This document shows positions 33,252 through 40,899 of a stretch of 64,000 bases of DNA, in pieces (the stretch's first letter is position 1; every line of letters begins with the position of its first letter). The notes beneath the pieces were generated by a model. The model saw nothing but the letters and a program-made list of their open reading frames with translations, searched no databases and had not been told where the DNA came from. The translations under genes and the position numbers were made by a program. The DNA comes from Pelagimonas sp017744045 (GTDB taxonomy: Bacteria; Pseudomonadota; Alphaproteobacteria; Rhodobacterales; Rhodobacteraceae), in the NCBI RefSeq assembly GCF_017744045.1, contig NZ_JAGHRD010000003.1; one strand, given 5' to 3'.

Positions 33252-33286
33252 CTAGACAACCTTCTCAGATACTATACAACTAGACA
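33252..33286 (-). promoter_or_regulatory. Candidate PhnF (GntR/HutC) operator before phnG
   Basis: CTAGACA occurs at 33252-33258 and 33280-33286. On the minus strand the pair reads TGTCTAG-TTGTATAG and TTGTCTAG. GntR/HutC-family regulators bind TGTxTAGACA-like sites, so PhnF binding is plausible. Location directly against the phnG start would allow repression. Confidence 0.45.
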
Positions 33287-33326
33287 CATCATTACAAAGC
33301 CGCGCAGATTCGGCCATAGGAAATTT

Positions 33327-33344
33327 GTGAAACTCTCATGACAG
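33327..33344 (-). promoter_or_regulatory. Candidate Pho box for phnG operon
   Basis: Minus-strand CTGTCATGAGAGTTTCAC: first half matches the PhoB half-site CTGTCAY exactly, second (GTTTCAC, 4-bp spacer) matches at 5 of 7. It lies 76 bp before the phnG start and overlaps the phnF start codon. Confidence 0.4.
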
Positions 33345-34060
33345 CTCCCCGAAAAACCCCGATCTGGAAAGAGATATCACGCGCGTTACGCGCTGATATC
33401 GCTGAGAAAATCTATACCGAAGGCGACAAACTGCCGACCGAGGCCGAGCTGGCCGCGCGGTTTGGGGTCAATCGCCACACGGTGCGGCACGCCTTGAAAT
33501 CACTGATCGAGGACGGCTTGCTGCGCAGTCGGCGCGGGGCCGGTGTCTATGTCACCGCCGCCCCCACTGATTACCCGATTGGCCGCCGCGTGCGGTTCCA
33601 CCAAAACGTGCTGGCCGGAGGGCAAACCCCGCAAAAACGGATCCTGCATATAGATCACCGCCCCGCCTCGGATGGCGAGGCACAGGCCCTGAACCTGCCG
33701 CTGCGCGCACCGCTGGTGGTGTATCATGGGATCTCGCTGGCCGATGATCATCCGATTGCCCTATTCAGCAGCCATTTCCCGGCGGAACTGCTGCCCGGCA
33801 TGGCAGACGCGCTGCGCGAAACCTCTGGTGTGACCGAGGCTTTGAAACGGTGCGGGGTGTCGGATTACACCCGCATCTCGACCCGCATCAGCGCCCGGAT
33901 CGCCACCGCAACCCAGGCAAATCACCTGCACACCCAGGAAGGCGCCGCCCTGATCTATACGACCGGGGTCAATGTCGATCCTGACGGAACCCCGGTGGAA
34001 TTTGGTCAGACCTGGTTTGCGGCAGATCGCGTGACCTTGACCTTTGACAGCCCCGATTAA
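33338..34060 (+). CDS. phnF: PhnF, GntR/HutC-family phosphonate regulator
   Basis: 240 aa. N-terminal winged helix (IWKEISRALRADIAEKIYTE, LPTEAELAARFGVNRHTVRH, ALKSLIEDGLLRSRRGAGVY) and C-terminal UTRA ligand-binding domain (LQVLHID-like ILHIDHRPASDGEAQAL to FGQTWFAADRVTLTF). Divergent from phnG over 86 bp; expected to repress the phn genes until a phosphonate or phosphate signal binds. No ribosome site is obvious before ATG 33338. Confidence 0.92.
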   Translation: MTAPRKTPIWKEISRALRADIAEKIYTEGDKLPTEAELAARFGVNRHTVRHALKSLIEDGLLRSRRGAGVYVTAAPTDYPIGRRVRFHQNVLAGGQTPQKRILHIDHRPASDGEAQALNLPLRAPLVVYHGISLADDHPIALFSSHFPAELLPGMADALRETSGVTEALKRCGVSDYTRISTRISARIATATQANHLHTQEGAALIYTTGVNVDPDGTPVEFGQTWFAADRVTLTFDSPD

Positions 34061-34090
34061 GAGCTTGTCCCAAGCGCGCGGCTCGCGGAA

Positions 34091-34136
34091 CAAAAGTTTT
34101 AACTAAAACTTTTGCAAATTCCGTGCACGGAATTTG
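34091..34136. terminator. Two abutting perfect hairpins, bidirectional terminator candidate
   Basis: CAAAAGTTTT-AACT-AAAACTTTTG (34091-34114) directly abuts a 22-bp perfect palindrome with arm CAAATTCCGTG (34115-34136). They sit between convergent phnF and the acetyltransferase gene. The A/T runs within the first stem would act as U-tracts in either direction. The same sequence pair may be a dispersed element elsewhere in the genome; only one copy is in this window. Confidence 0.55.
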
Positions 34137-34150
34137 GGGGCGTTGCGCTC

Positions 34151-34768
34151 TTAACCGCCGTATTTCTCCAGAAACTCCAGAACCGGCAGAGCGCGAAAAT
34201 CTGTCAGGGTCTCCCGCAGGCGGGCGTGTTCCCAATCCCACCAGGCCAAGGCGATGATGCGCTCGGCAATCTCGGGCGGTTGGCGGTCGCGCAATTTGGT
34301 GGCCGCTGTGCCTGCCACAATCGTATAGGGTGCCACATCTTTGGTCACCACCGCGCCCGACGCCACAACCGCCCCATGGCCAATGCTCACCTCGGGTTTG
34401 ATCATCGCGCCATGACCGATCCAGGTATCATGGCCAATAAAGGCGCGGCGCGATTTGCGATGGGCGAAAAAGGCCTCATCCATGTCAGCATCATCCCAAT
34501 AATCGCCCGAGCGATAGAGGAAATGGTGGCAGGAGGCGGTGTGCAGCGGGTGATCCGTCGCGCCAATGCGCACAAAACTGGCGATATTGGCGAATTTGCC
34601 CACTGTGGCGTTGGCGATATCCGCATAGCGGTCGCAATAGCTGTAATCGCCGATCTCACTATAGGCGATGCGTGACCCTTTGCCGATCTCACAACAGCGG
34701 CCCAAACGCACCTCGGTCAGGTCTACATCCTCATGCAAAAAAGGTGTATCAGCCTTGAGGCGGGCCAT
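34151..34768 (-). CDS. Phosphonate-associated hexapeptide-repeat acetyltransferase
   Basis: 205 aa left-handed beta-helix transferase of the phn-associated family (TIGR03308-like). Hexapeptide repeats: LTEVRLGRCCEIGKGSRIAYS near residue 18, then HDTWIGHGAMIKPEVSIGHG, AVVASGAVVTKDVAPYTIVAG, with the acetyl-CoA-type His in RRAFIGHDTWIGHG. Last gene of the phnCDEE operon, 1 bp after the SDR gene. An aminophosphonate or pathway sugar could be the acceptor; unknown. Terminator hairpins follow. Confidence 0.85.
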   Translation of the reverse strand: MARLKADTPFLHEDVDLTEVRLGRCCEIGKGSRIAYSEIGDYSYCDRYADIANATVGKFANIASFVRIGATDHPLHTASCHHFLYRSGDYWDDADMDEAFFAHRKSRRAFIGHDTWIGHGAMIKPEVSIGHGAVVASGAVVTKDVAPYTIVAGTAATKLRDRQPPEIAERIIALAWWDWEHARLRETLTDFRALPVLEFLEKYGG

Positions 34769-34769
34769 A

Positions 34770-35423
34770 TCAGAACTCCCTTTCTTCGCCGCTAAAGCGA
34801 AAGAACTTGCCGGTATCGGCCAGTGTCAGGCGGTCGATCACATCCAAGATCCCTTCGGCCACGGCGACAGGGTCTTCCTCCGCCTCATCGCCGCCCATAT
34901 CGGTGCGCACCCAGCCGGGATCGACCAAAGCCACGGTGATGCCTTCGGGTTCCAACATCGTGGCCAGCCCCTGCATCACCTTGTTCACCGCCGCCTTGGA
35001 AGCACGGTAAGCAATCCTGTCTGCTTTGCGATAGCCCATCCAGGCCATTTGCGAAGATATCGTGATGATCTTGGCCCCGCTCCCCTGCCGCAACGCCGGC
35101 AAAGCTGCCTGCGCCACCGCCAAGGGGGCCAGCGTGTTGACGTTCAAGGCCCGGGCAAAGCCGTCGAAATCCATGTCCAACGGTGATTGGCGATCCGGGC
35201 CAATCACCCCGGCATTGTTGATCACAACATCCAGCGGACCAAGGTCGTTTAGCTGCTCCGCCAGTCGCGAAGAAACTGTTGCCGGATCATCCAGTGATAA
35301 GGCCAGTGTGTCCCCGTGCCCGTCTCGGGTCGTTCCAATCACCTCATGGCCACGGGCCCGCGCAACCTCGGCCAGCGCTTTCCCAATCCCCCGGTTCGCT
35401 CCGGTCAGCAAAATCCTCGCCAC
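34770..35423 (-). CDS. Short-chain dehydrogenase/reductase
   Basis: 217 aa Rossmann-fold NAD(P)-dependent oxidoreductase. GTG start overlapping the phnE stop by 1 bp. Cofactor motif LLTGANRGIGKAL at residues 5-17, NNAG in DVVINNAGVIG, catalytic Ser in IITISSQMAWMG and Tyr-x3-Lys in AYRASKAAVNKV. Located in the phosphonate transport operon, so it might modify an imported phosphonate or an alcohol derived from it; not evidenced beyond position. Confidence 0.85.
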   Translation of the reverse strand: MARILLTGANRGIGKALAEVARARGHEVIGTTRDGHGDTLALSLDDPATVSSRLAEQLNDLGPLDVVINNAGVIGPDRQSPLDMDFDGFARALNVNTLAPLAVAQAALPALRQGSGAKIITISSQMAWMGYRKADRIAYRASKAAVNKVMQGLATMLEPEGITVALVDPGWVRTDMGGDEAEEDPVAVAEGILDVIDRLTLADTGKFFRFSGEEREF

Positions 35424-36733
35424 TAGTCTTTCTTTCCGATCAAGCGCCCGCGCAGCCAGCCTGACAGCCAGTCCATCACCATGACCATCACAATCACCAG
35501 CACGATGTAATAAGCGACCTCTTCCCAGTCCTTCTGGGTCTGCATGGCTTGGGTCAGCAGCAGCCCGATCCCGCCGCCGGTGATTGCGCCAATAATGGTC
35601 GCGGATCGCGTATTGGATTCAAGGAAATACAACACCTGAGCAATCAGCACCGGAACGATTTGTGGAATGACGCCAAAGCGATAGCGTTGCAGCGGCTTGG
35701 CCCCGGTCGAGAAGACGCCTTCGATCTGCTTATTGTCGACATTTTCCAACGCCTCCGAGAACATCTTGCCAAAGGTGCCGGTATCCGTGATCAGGATCGC
35801 CAGCGCGCCGGTCATTGGGCCGGGACCAAAGGCGCGGGCCAGAACGATGGTCCAGATCAGCCCGTCAACCCCGCGCACAAAGTCAAAGATCCGCCGCATC
35901 CCAAAGCGCAAGGCCAGGATCGGGGTAAAGCGTTTCGCCGCGAGAAAGGCCAGCGGCAAGGCCACCATGGCCGCACCAAAGGTGCCCAGGAACGCCATCA
36001 GGATGGTTTCGCCAATCGCCCACAACACATCGCCATGGCGCCACATGGGGTTGCCCCAAAAGTCCTGCCACGCGCCTTTTAGATTGCTGCGCTCCGGGTC
36101 GATCTGATCCCCAAACAGGATCTTGCTCACCCCAACCCCATGATAAGGCGAGGCCAGCGTGAAAAAGAACAGCTCCCAGCCACCCGCATAACGGAAAATC
36201 TCGGTCTTGGAGCGGGTCAGGGTCACGCGGCCATTTTCGGTGAATACACTTACCCGACGCGGACCCGCCTTGATCCAATCCGGCACATCATCGCCGAGAT
36301 TTGTGGTGATCTTGCCGCCCTCCAGCTGCGCTTCGATCTTGCCAAAGCCGGGCAGGTCAATCTCAGTGTAATTGTCAGGGAACAAGGTCACGACCGAACC
36401 GTCCCCCAGATCAACCACGACCTCATCCTCGCCGCTCACCCAATCCGGGCGGGTGCCCTCGGGGTAGCGGCCCTTGCGCTCGCCCTCGATGGCATAATCA
36501 ATCTCACCGCTACGATGAGAGCGGGTGACATGGGTCTTGTAGCTCCAGCTGTCCGAGGCCAGGATCACCGCGTTTTCCATCTTGGCACGCTGTGCGAGGC
36601 CGGGGATGTCAAAGGCAAAGAACACATAGACAAAATAGGCCAGGATCACCGCAGGAACGGCAAAGCCGATCCATTTCTTGCGGCTGAACAGGGCGTCGGT
36701 TTCTTGTTGCAACAGGCTGAGATCGGCCATCAC
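35423..36733 (-). CDS. phnE: PhnE-type phosphonate ABC permease, long form
   Basis: 436 aa inner-membrane permease. After TM1 (WIGFAVPAVILAYFVYVFFA) there is a periplasmic insertion of about 170 residues (residues 45-215), absent from the shorter PhnE next to it. Four or five further helices carry the binding-protein-dependent EAA-like loop (ENVDNKQIEGVFSTGAKPLQ and GVIPQIVPVL). It pairs with the second permease (4-bp overlap) as a heterodimer. Long/short PhnE pairs occur in alphaproteobacterial phn operons. Confidence 0.92.
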   Translation of the reverse strand: MMADLSLLQQETDALFSRKKWIGFAVPAVILAYFVYVFFAFDIPGLAQRAKMENAVILASDSWSYKTHVTRSHRSGEIDYAIEGERKGRYPEGTRPDWVSGEDEVVVDLGDGSVVTLFPDNYTEIDLPGFGKIEAQLEGGKITTNLGDDVPDWIKAGPRRVSVFTENGRVTLTRSKTEIFRYAGGWELFFFTLASPYHGVGVSKILFGDQIDPERSNLKGAWQDFWGNPMWRHGDVLWAIGETILMAFLGTFGAAMVALPLAFLAAKRFTPILALRFGMRRIFDFVRGVDGLIWTIVLARAFGPGPMTGALAILITDTGTFGKMFSEALENVDNKQIEGVFSTGAKPLQRYRFGVIPQIVPVLIAQVLYFLESNTRSATIIGAITGGGIGLLLTQAMQTQKDWEEVAYYIVLVIVMVMVMDWLSGWLRGRLIGKKD

Positions 36734-37578
36734 TGTGTTCCTTCGGTCAGACGGTTGCGATAGCGGCTCGACACTTGGTCAAACAGAACGATGGTGCCGA
36801 ACAGCAGGATGAAGATAGCCGCTGCCTCGTCAAAGCGCCCCGGCCCCCAGGCCATGGAGTTGCGCAGCTCGTACCCAATGCCACCCGCGCCGACAAAGCC
36901 CAGAATGGCCGAGGCGCGGATATTGATTTCAAAGCGTAGCAGGGTATAGCTCAGATAGTTTGGCGCAACCTGTGGGATCACCCCCAGCAACATCTGCTGC
37001 GACCAGCTTGCGCCGGTGGATTTCAGCCCGTCGACAGGCTTCAGATCGGCGTTTTCCGCAACCTCGGAAAACATCTTGCCCAGCGCGCCGACGGTGTGAA
37101 TGGCAATGGCGATCATCGCAGGCACCGGCCCGCCACCAAGGACAAAGATCAGCACCAGCGCGATGACGATCTCCGGCACAGCGCGCATGATGTCCAGCGC
37201 TCGACGCACCAGCGGGATCGCCCAGGGCCAGCGCGCCAGCCCACGGGTGGCCAGCAGCGACAGGATCAGGCCACCCATCGCCCCGATCAGGGTCGACACG
37301 GCGGCGATATTGATGGTCTCGATCAGCGAGGGCAGGTATTTGACCAGCAGCATCGGCAGATCGGCGCGTTTCTCCCACGCCTCGGACAGGACCGCGGCGG
37401 GGTAATCCCCAAGGCGGTGCAAGCCTTCCCAAAACCCACCCGCATTGCGGTCTTCGGCGATTGAAAAGCCGCTGGCCATCAGCAGCACAAAGATCAGCAG
37501 GGTCAATCCACCATACAGGCGGCGGCGGCTGGTCAAAGCCATATAGTTGGCTTTGATCTGTGCAGTGGCGTCGGTCAT
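36730..37578 (-). CDS. phnE: PhnE phosphonate ABC permease, short form
   Basis: 282 aa. TM1 LYGGLTLLIFVLLMASGFSI, then helices from about residue 75; EAA loop AENADLKPVDGLKSTGASWS and GVIPQVAPNYLSYTLLRFEI; C-terminal AILGFVGAGGIGYELRNSM. This is the classic PhnE architecture. It follows phnD after a 63-bp gap containing a stem-loop, and overlaps the long permease by 4 bp. Confidence 0.95.
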   Translation of the reverse strand: MTDATAQIKANYMALTSRRRLYGGLTLLIFVLLMASGFSIAEDRNAGGFWEGLHRLGDYPAAVLSEAWEKRADLPMLLVKYLPSLIETINIAAVSTLIGAMGGLILSLLATRGLARWPWAIPLVRRALDIMRAVPEIVIALVLIFVLGGGPVPAMIAIAIHTVGALGKMFSEVAENADLKPVDGLKSTGASWSQQMLLGVIPQVAPNYLSYTLLRFEINIRASAILGFVGAGGIGYELRNSMAWGPGRFDEAAAIFILLFGTIVLFDQVSSRYRNRLTEGTQ

Positions 37579-37598
37579 GGGAAAGCTCGATATAGCAA

Positions 37599-37628
37599 AG
37601 GGCCACCCACGCGGATGCGGATGGCCCT
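37599..37628 (-). promoter_or_regulatory. Stem-loop between phnD and phnE
   Basis: AGGGCCA (37599-37605) pairs with TGGCCCT (37622-37628). No T-tract, so it is more likely an mRNA-stability or attenuation hairpin than a terminator. Confidence 0.5.
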
Positions 37629-37641
37629 GAATTGTCAGTAA

Positions 37642-38553
37642 TTAGTTCTTCATCTTGGCCTTGCGGGCCTCAACGATGGACACATAGGTGTCATGGGTCA
37701 CCGGCTGGAAGCCCAGGGTTTCACCCGCAGCAACACCATAGGCGCAATCGGCGTCGTTTTCGTGCAGCTCGTCAACCAGCTGGGTCATTTTGGCTTTGAC
37801 ATCGGCTGGCAGGGATTTGCGCAGAACGATTGGGCCTTCAGGGATCACAGCGGATTTCCAGATCTGCACCAGATCGTTCATGTCAACCAGACCCGCATCA
37901 ACCGCCTTGCGCAGCGCACCAGAGTTGTAGCCGTCTTCCCAGTTGCCCTGACCGTCAGCCCAGGTCACGCCGCCGTCGATGTCGCCATTGTTCACAGCAA
38001 CGATGGTCTGCTCGTGACCACCGGTGAACTTGACTTCACCGAAGTACTCACCGGATTCCATGGTGATGCCTTCTTTGTACTGAGGGATCTCGATGGAAGG
38101 GATCAGGTAGCCGGAGGTGGAGTTTGGATCACCAAAGCCAAAAACCTTGCCCTGCATGTCGTCCAGGGAGGCAATCGCCGCATCCTTGCGGGCAAAACCG
38201 ATGGAGTGGTAGCCGATGGAACCATCAACATTGACCTTGATCAGAACAGGCTCAACCGCTTCTGGATCCTGGATAAAGGTCGCAGCGTAAGAGGACGCGC
38301 CCAACCATGCCATATCGATGGTGCCGCCCAGCAGACCCTGGATAACGCCGTTGTAATCGGCAGGAGCAAACAGCTTGGTTTCGACGCCCAGCGCTTCGGT
38401 GGTGTAATCCGCCAGACACTGGTAGGAATTCATACGGTCCTGGGCGTTTTCGCCGCCCAGAATGCCGATGCGAAATTCTTTGATTCCTTCAGCACTTGCA
38501 GCCGAGACCAGAGCGGTCGAGGCGAACAGAGCCAGAGCAATTACGTTTTTCAT
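37642..38553 (-). CDS. phnD: PhnD, phosphonate-binding periplasmic protein
   Basis: 303 aa. Signal peptide MKNVIALALFASTALVSAAS. Mature start IKEFRIGILGGENAQDRMNS, then LLGGTIDMAWLGASSYAA and VFGFGDPNSTSGYLIPSIEI, the S-T-S phosphonate-oxygen-binding loop of PhnD. Delivers phosphonates to the PhnE pair. 46 bp after phnC. Confidence 0.95.
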   Translation of the reverse strand: MKNVIALALFASTALVSAASAEGIKEFRIGILGGENAQDRMNSYQCLADYTTEALGVETKLFAPADYNGVIQGLLGGTIDMAWLGASSYAATFIQDPEAVEPVLIKVNVDGSIGYHSIGFARKDAAIASLDDMQGKVFGFGDPNSTSGYLIPSIEIPQYKEGITMESGEYFGEVKFTGGHEQTIVAVNNGDIDGGVTWADGQGNWEDGYNSGALRKAVDAGLVDMNDLVQIWKSAVIPEGPIVLRKSLPADVKAKMTQLVDELHENDADCAYGVAAGETLGFQPVTHDTYVSIVEARKAKMKN

Positions 38554-38599
38554 GAGTTTTCTCCGGGTTGGATAGAGAGGTTCGAGTCTTCAAACGAAA

Positions 38600-39403
38600 T
38601 CAGGCCGGAATGGGTTCCGACCTGTCGAGTGTTTCGATTTCGGTGCTGGTTGCGGCTTCGGAAAAATCAGCGCCAGCGCCGTAAATGTCGCGCGCCACGC
38701 CGGTGGTCAGCTGCGCAGGCGTGCCGTCAAAGACGATACGACCATCGCGCATACCAATGACGCGGTCACAATAGCGGCGCGCCGTATCCAGCGTGTGCAA
38801 ATTGGCGATGACCATGCGGCCATCCTCTTCGTGAATGCGGCGCAGGGCCTCCATCACGGTCTGGGCATTCATCGGGTCAAGCGAGGCGATGGGTTCATCC
38901 GCCAGAATGATCTCAGGGTCCTGCATCAACCCGCGCGCAATGGCGACACGCTGCTGCTGACCACCTGACAAGGCTTCGGCGCGCTTGGCGGCATTTTCGG
39001 CAATGCCCAGACGATCAAGGATCTCGATCGCTTTGTGAATGTCGCCGGTTGGATACAGGTTGAACATGGTCGCCACGGTCGAGCGGCGGTTCAGCGTGCC
39101 ATGCAACACGTTCGATACCACATCCATGCGCGGGACCAGGTTGAACTGCTGAAAAATCATCGCGCAACGGGCCTGCCAGGCACGCTTGGCGGAACCGCTC
39201 AGTGTGGTGATTTCCTGACCATTGAACGTGATGCTGCCTTCGCTGGCATCGGACAAGCGGTTCATCATGCGCAGCAGCGTGGACTTCCCCGCCCCCGAGC
39301 GCCCGATAATTCCGATCATCGCCGGTTTGTCGACCTCAAAGCTGGCGCTATCAACGGCGGTCTTGTCACCAAAGCGCTTGGTCAGTTTGTCGATCTTCAG
39401 CAT
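38600..39403 (-). CDS. phnC: PhnC, phosphonate ABC transporter ATP-binding protein
   Basis: 267 aa from ATG 39403 with GGGGGCG just before; an in-frame TTG at 39415 overlaps that site. Walker A GIIGRSGAGKSTLLRMMNRL, LVPRMDVVSNVLHG, signature ALSGGQQQRVAIARGL, Walker B IILADEPIASLDPMNAQ. First gene of phnCDEE. A candidate Pho box lies 42 bp upstream, consistent with phosphate-starvation induction. Confidence 0.95.
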   Translation of the reverse strand: MLKIDKLTKRFGDKTAVDSASFEVDKPAMIGIIGRSGAGKSTLLRMMNRLSDASEGSITFNGQEITTLSGSAKRAWQARCAMIFQQFNLVPRMDVVSNVLHGTLNRRSTVATMFNLYPTGDIHKAIEILDRLGIAENAAKRAEALSGGQQQRVAIARGLMQDPEIILADEPIASLDPMNAQTVMEALRRIHEEDGRMVIANLHTLDTARRYCDRVIGMRDGRIVFDGTPAQLTTGVARDIYGAGADFSEAATSTEIETLDRSEPIPA

Positions 39404-39444
39404 ATACGCCCCCAAAACTTCTTGGGGCGAAGTACGGGGGGTGC

Positions 39445-39462
39445 ATGTCTCTTACGTGACAG
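39445..39462 (-). promoter_or_regulatory. Candidate Pho box before phnC
   Basis: Minus-strand CTGTCACGTAAGAGACAT: the first half is a perfect PhoB half-site CTGTCAY, with a looser second half (GAGACAT) after 4 bp. Matches the arrangement found before phnG. Confidence 0.4.
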
Positions 39463-39649
39463 AAATGAATCACGAAGATTAAAGATTTGCTGCAAAATTG
39501 TAACGCAACCTGAGGCTTTGTCACATTCAACCGAAGGCACGTAGGACCGCGCGCAACGGTTTTATAGGACCGCATGCCATCCCAAAAGACAGCGATGCGC
39601 TGGCCTTGTCCGGCACCGTCAAGGTGTTCGCCTATTGACCCCGACGGAA

Positions 39650-40015
39650 AACAACAAGCCCACCATGTTCGCCCAGCTCGACACATTGATCACCCGCGCC
39701 CCGATTGGGGTGCATGTGCCCGAACAGGTGGCCGGATCGCCGCATGAGGGTGCTCATCTCTTGGTGAAATTCATCAATTGTTGGGCTCAGGAAAGTCCGC
39801 CGGGCTGGTCCCTGCTGGTACAACATCCGATTGGCTACTCCGATCTGCCTTTTACCACCCTGACCGGAGTGGTAGGTACGGACCGGTTTCGGGACGGCTA
39901 TGTGCATTTCCCGGCCCATCTGTCGCCCGAATTTGAGGGGGTAATCGCCAAGGGTACCCCCATTGCCCAGCTCACCCCGGTGCAAAGGCAGATCAAGCTG
40001 GAAACCAGTGTATCG
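39650..40015 (+). pseudogene. Truncated or degraded protein fragment, DUF6065-like
   Basis: Open frame coding WSLLVQHPIGYSDLPFTTLTG and EGVIAKGTPIAQLTPVQRQ, which resemble the C-terminal half of a family with GWS-x2-HP...DLPF-x-T-x-GVV and GxIPKGTPIAQ motifs. The upstream half is missing; another frame just before (39566-39637) ends GTVKVFAY followed by a stop, which could be a frameshifted part. The frame also runs on into repeat R1, so its apparent C-terminus is artificial. 39463-39649 otherwise shows no gene. Confidence 0.4.
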
Positions 40016-40054
40016 CAAAACCTATCTCAGGTAGGATATCTGTTAAAAGGTGGG

Positions 40055-40118
40055 TGGGGCGCTGCCCCGCCCCGAGCAAGCTCGAGACTCCCCGGGATAT
40101 TTTTGGCCCAAAGAAACC
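40055..40118 (-). repeat. Dispersed repeat R1, copy 2 (inverted)
   Basis: Reverse-orientation copy: on the minus strand GGTTTCTTTGGGCCAAAAAT, ATCCCGGGGAGTCTCGAG, then GGGGCAGCGCCCC. Lies 12 bp beyond the stop of the TPR gene. Confidence 0.85.
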
Positions 40119-40129
40119 CTGAGGTTTCG

Positions 40130-40675
40130 TCACAACCGCAAAGGCAGGCTGCCTTTTGAGGCGCGGGTTAGGGTGCGCAGGGTCTCGGCGCGGTTTTCCT
40201 TGTCTTGCAGCAATTCATCGCGCAGGGCGGTGGTGTCTTCGCCCATTTCCGAAGCGATGCGGTATTGCGCCTCTTTGGCCTCGCGATCCGTCGCCCCCAT
40301 AAAGGCCAGGCGCGCATCGTCCCAATAGCCCAGCCGCAAAGCGACCCGGCCCAGGTTGCGGCGCGCATCGCCATCGCTGGGGTCCAGCGCCGTCACACGG
40401 GAAAACGCCGACCAGGCGGCGTCGAGATCGTCTTCTTCGAGGCTGATCCGGCCCAGTTCAAACCAGGCAAGCCCATAGCCAGGGCGTTCCTGAACCGCCC
40501 GTTGCAGCCAGACCTTGCGCTGCCGGGGTTTGCCCGCCGCCTCCAACACTTTGGCGAGGTTGTAAAACACCTCAGCCGGGGCCGCCTCGGCCTTGGCCGC
40601 GCGGCGCAAAAGCTGTTCTGCCTTCTCCCAATCCTGCGCCTGCAGAAAGGAGGGCAATGCCGATAAATCTGCCAT
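40130..40675 (-). CDS. TPR-repeat protein
   Basis: 181 aa from ATG 40675 (GAGGCAGGAT before it). Consecutive tetratricopeptide units from residue 10 to about 140: QDWEKAEQLLRRAAKAEAAP, EVFYNLAKVLEAAGKPRQRK, YGLAWFELGRISLEEDDLDA, GDARRNLGRVALRLGYWDDA. Signal peptide absent, so cytoplasmic. TPRs scaffold protein-protein contacts; the partner is unknown. Stands alone. Confidence 0.75.
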   Translation of the reverse strand: MADLSALPSFLQAQDWEKAEQLLRRAAKAEAAPAEVFYNLAKVLEAAGKPRQRKVWLQRAVQERPGYGLAWFELGRISLEEDDLDAAWSAFSRVTALDPSDGDARRNLGRVALRLGYWDDARLAFMGATDREAKEAQYRIASEMGEDTTALRDELLQDKENRAETLRTLTRASKGSLPLRL

Positions 40676-40899
40676 ATCCTGCCTCGTTTTCACACGGGTT
40701 TTACAGGCGGGTTGCAACAGTTTCGCGACACTTACGCGAGAAGAAGAGACCCTGATGACAACCGATATTTTCGCCCTGCCCGGCCAGGTCTTCTGTTGCA
40801 GCGTTTCGCCAAATCACCATGGCTGCGGGTCAGTATCATTGATAGTGCGGGCAAACCCGCCTGGTTGAACCCGGTCTTTCGCGATTGAGAGCCTAGGCG

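Noticed and set aside
40755..40868. 37-aa open frame beginning MTTDIFALPGQVFCC
   Set aside because: It has a possible AGAAGAAGAG site but no recognisable features or conserved context; not supported enough to list as a gene.
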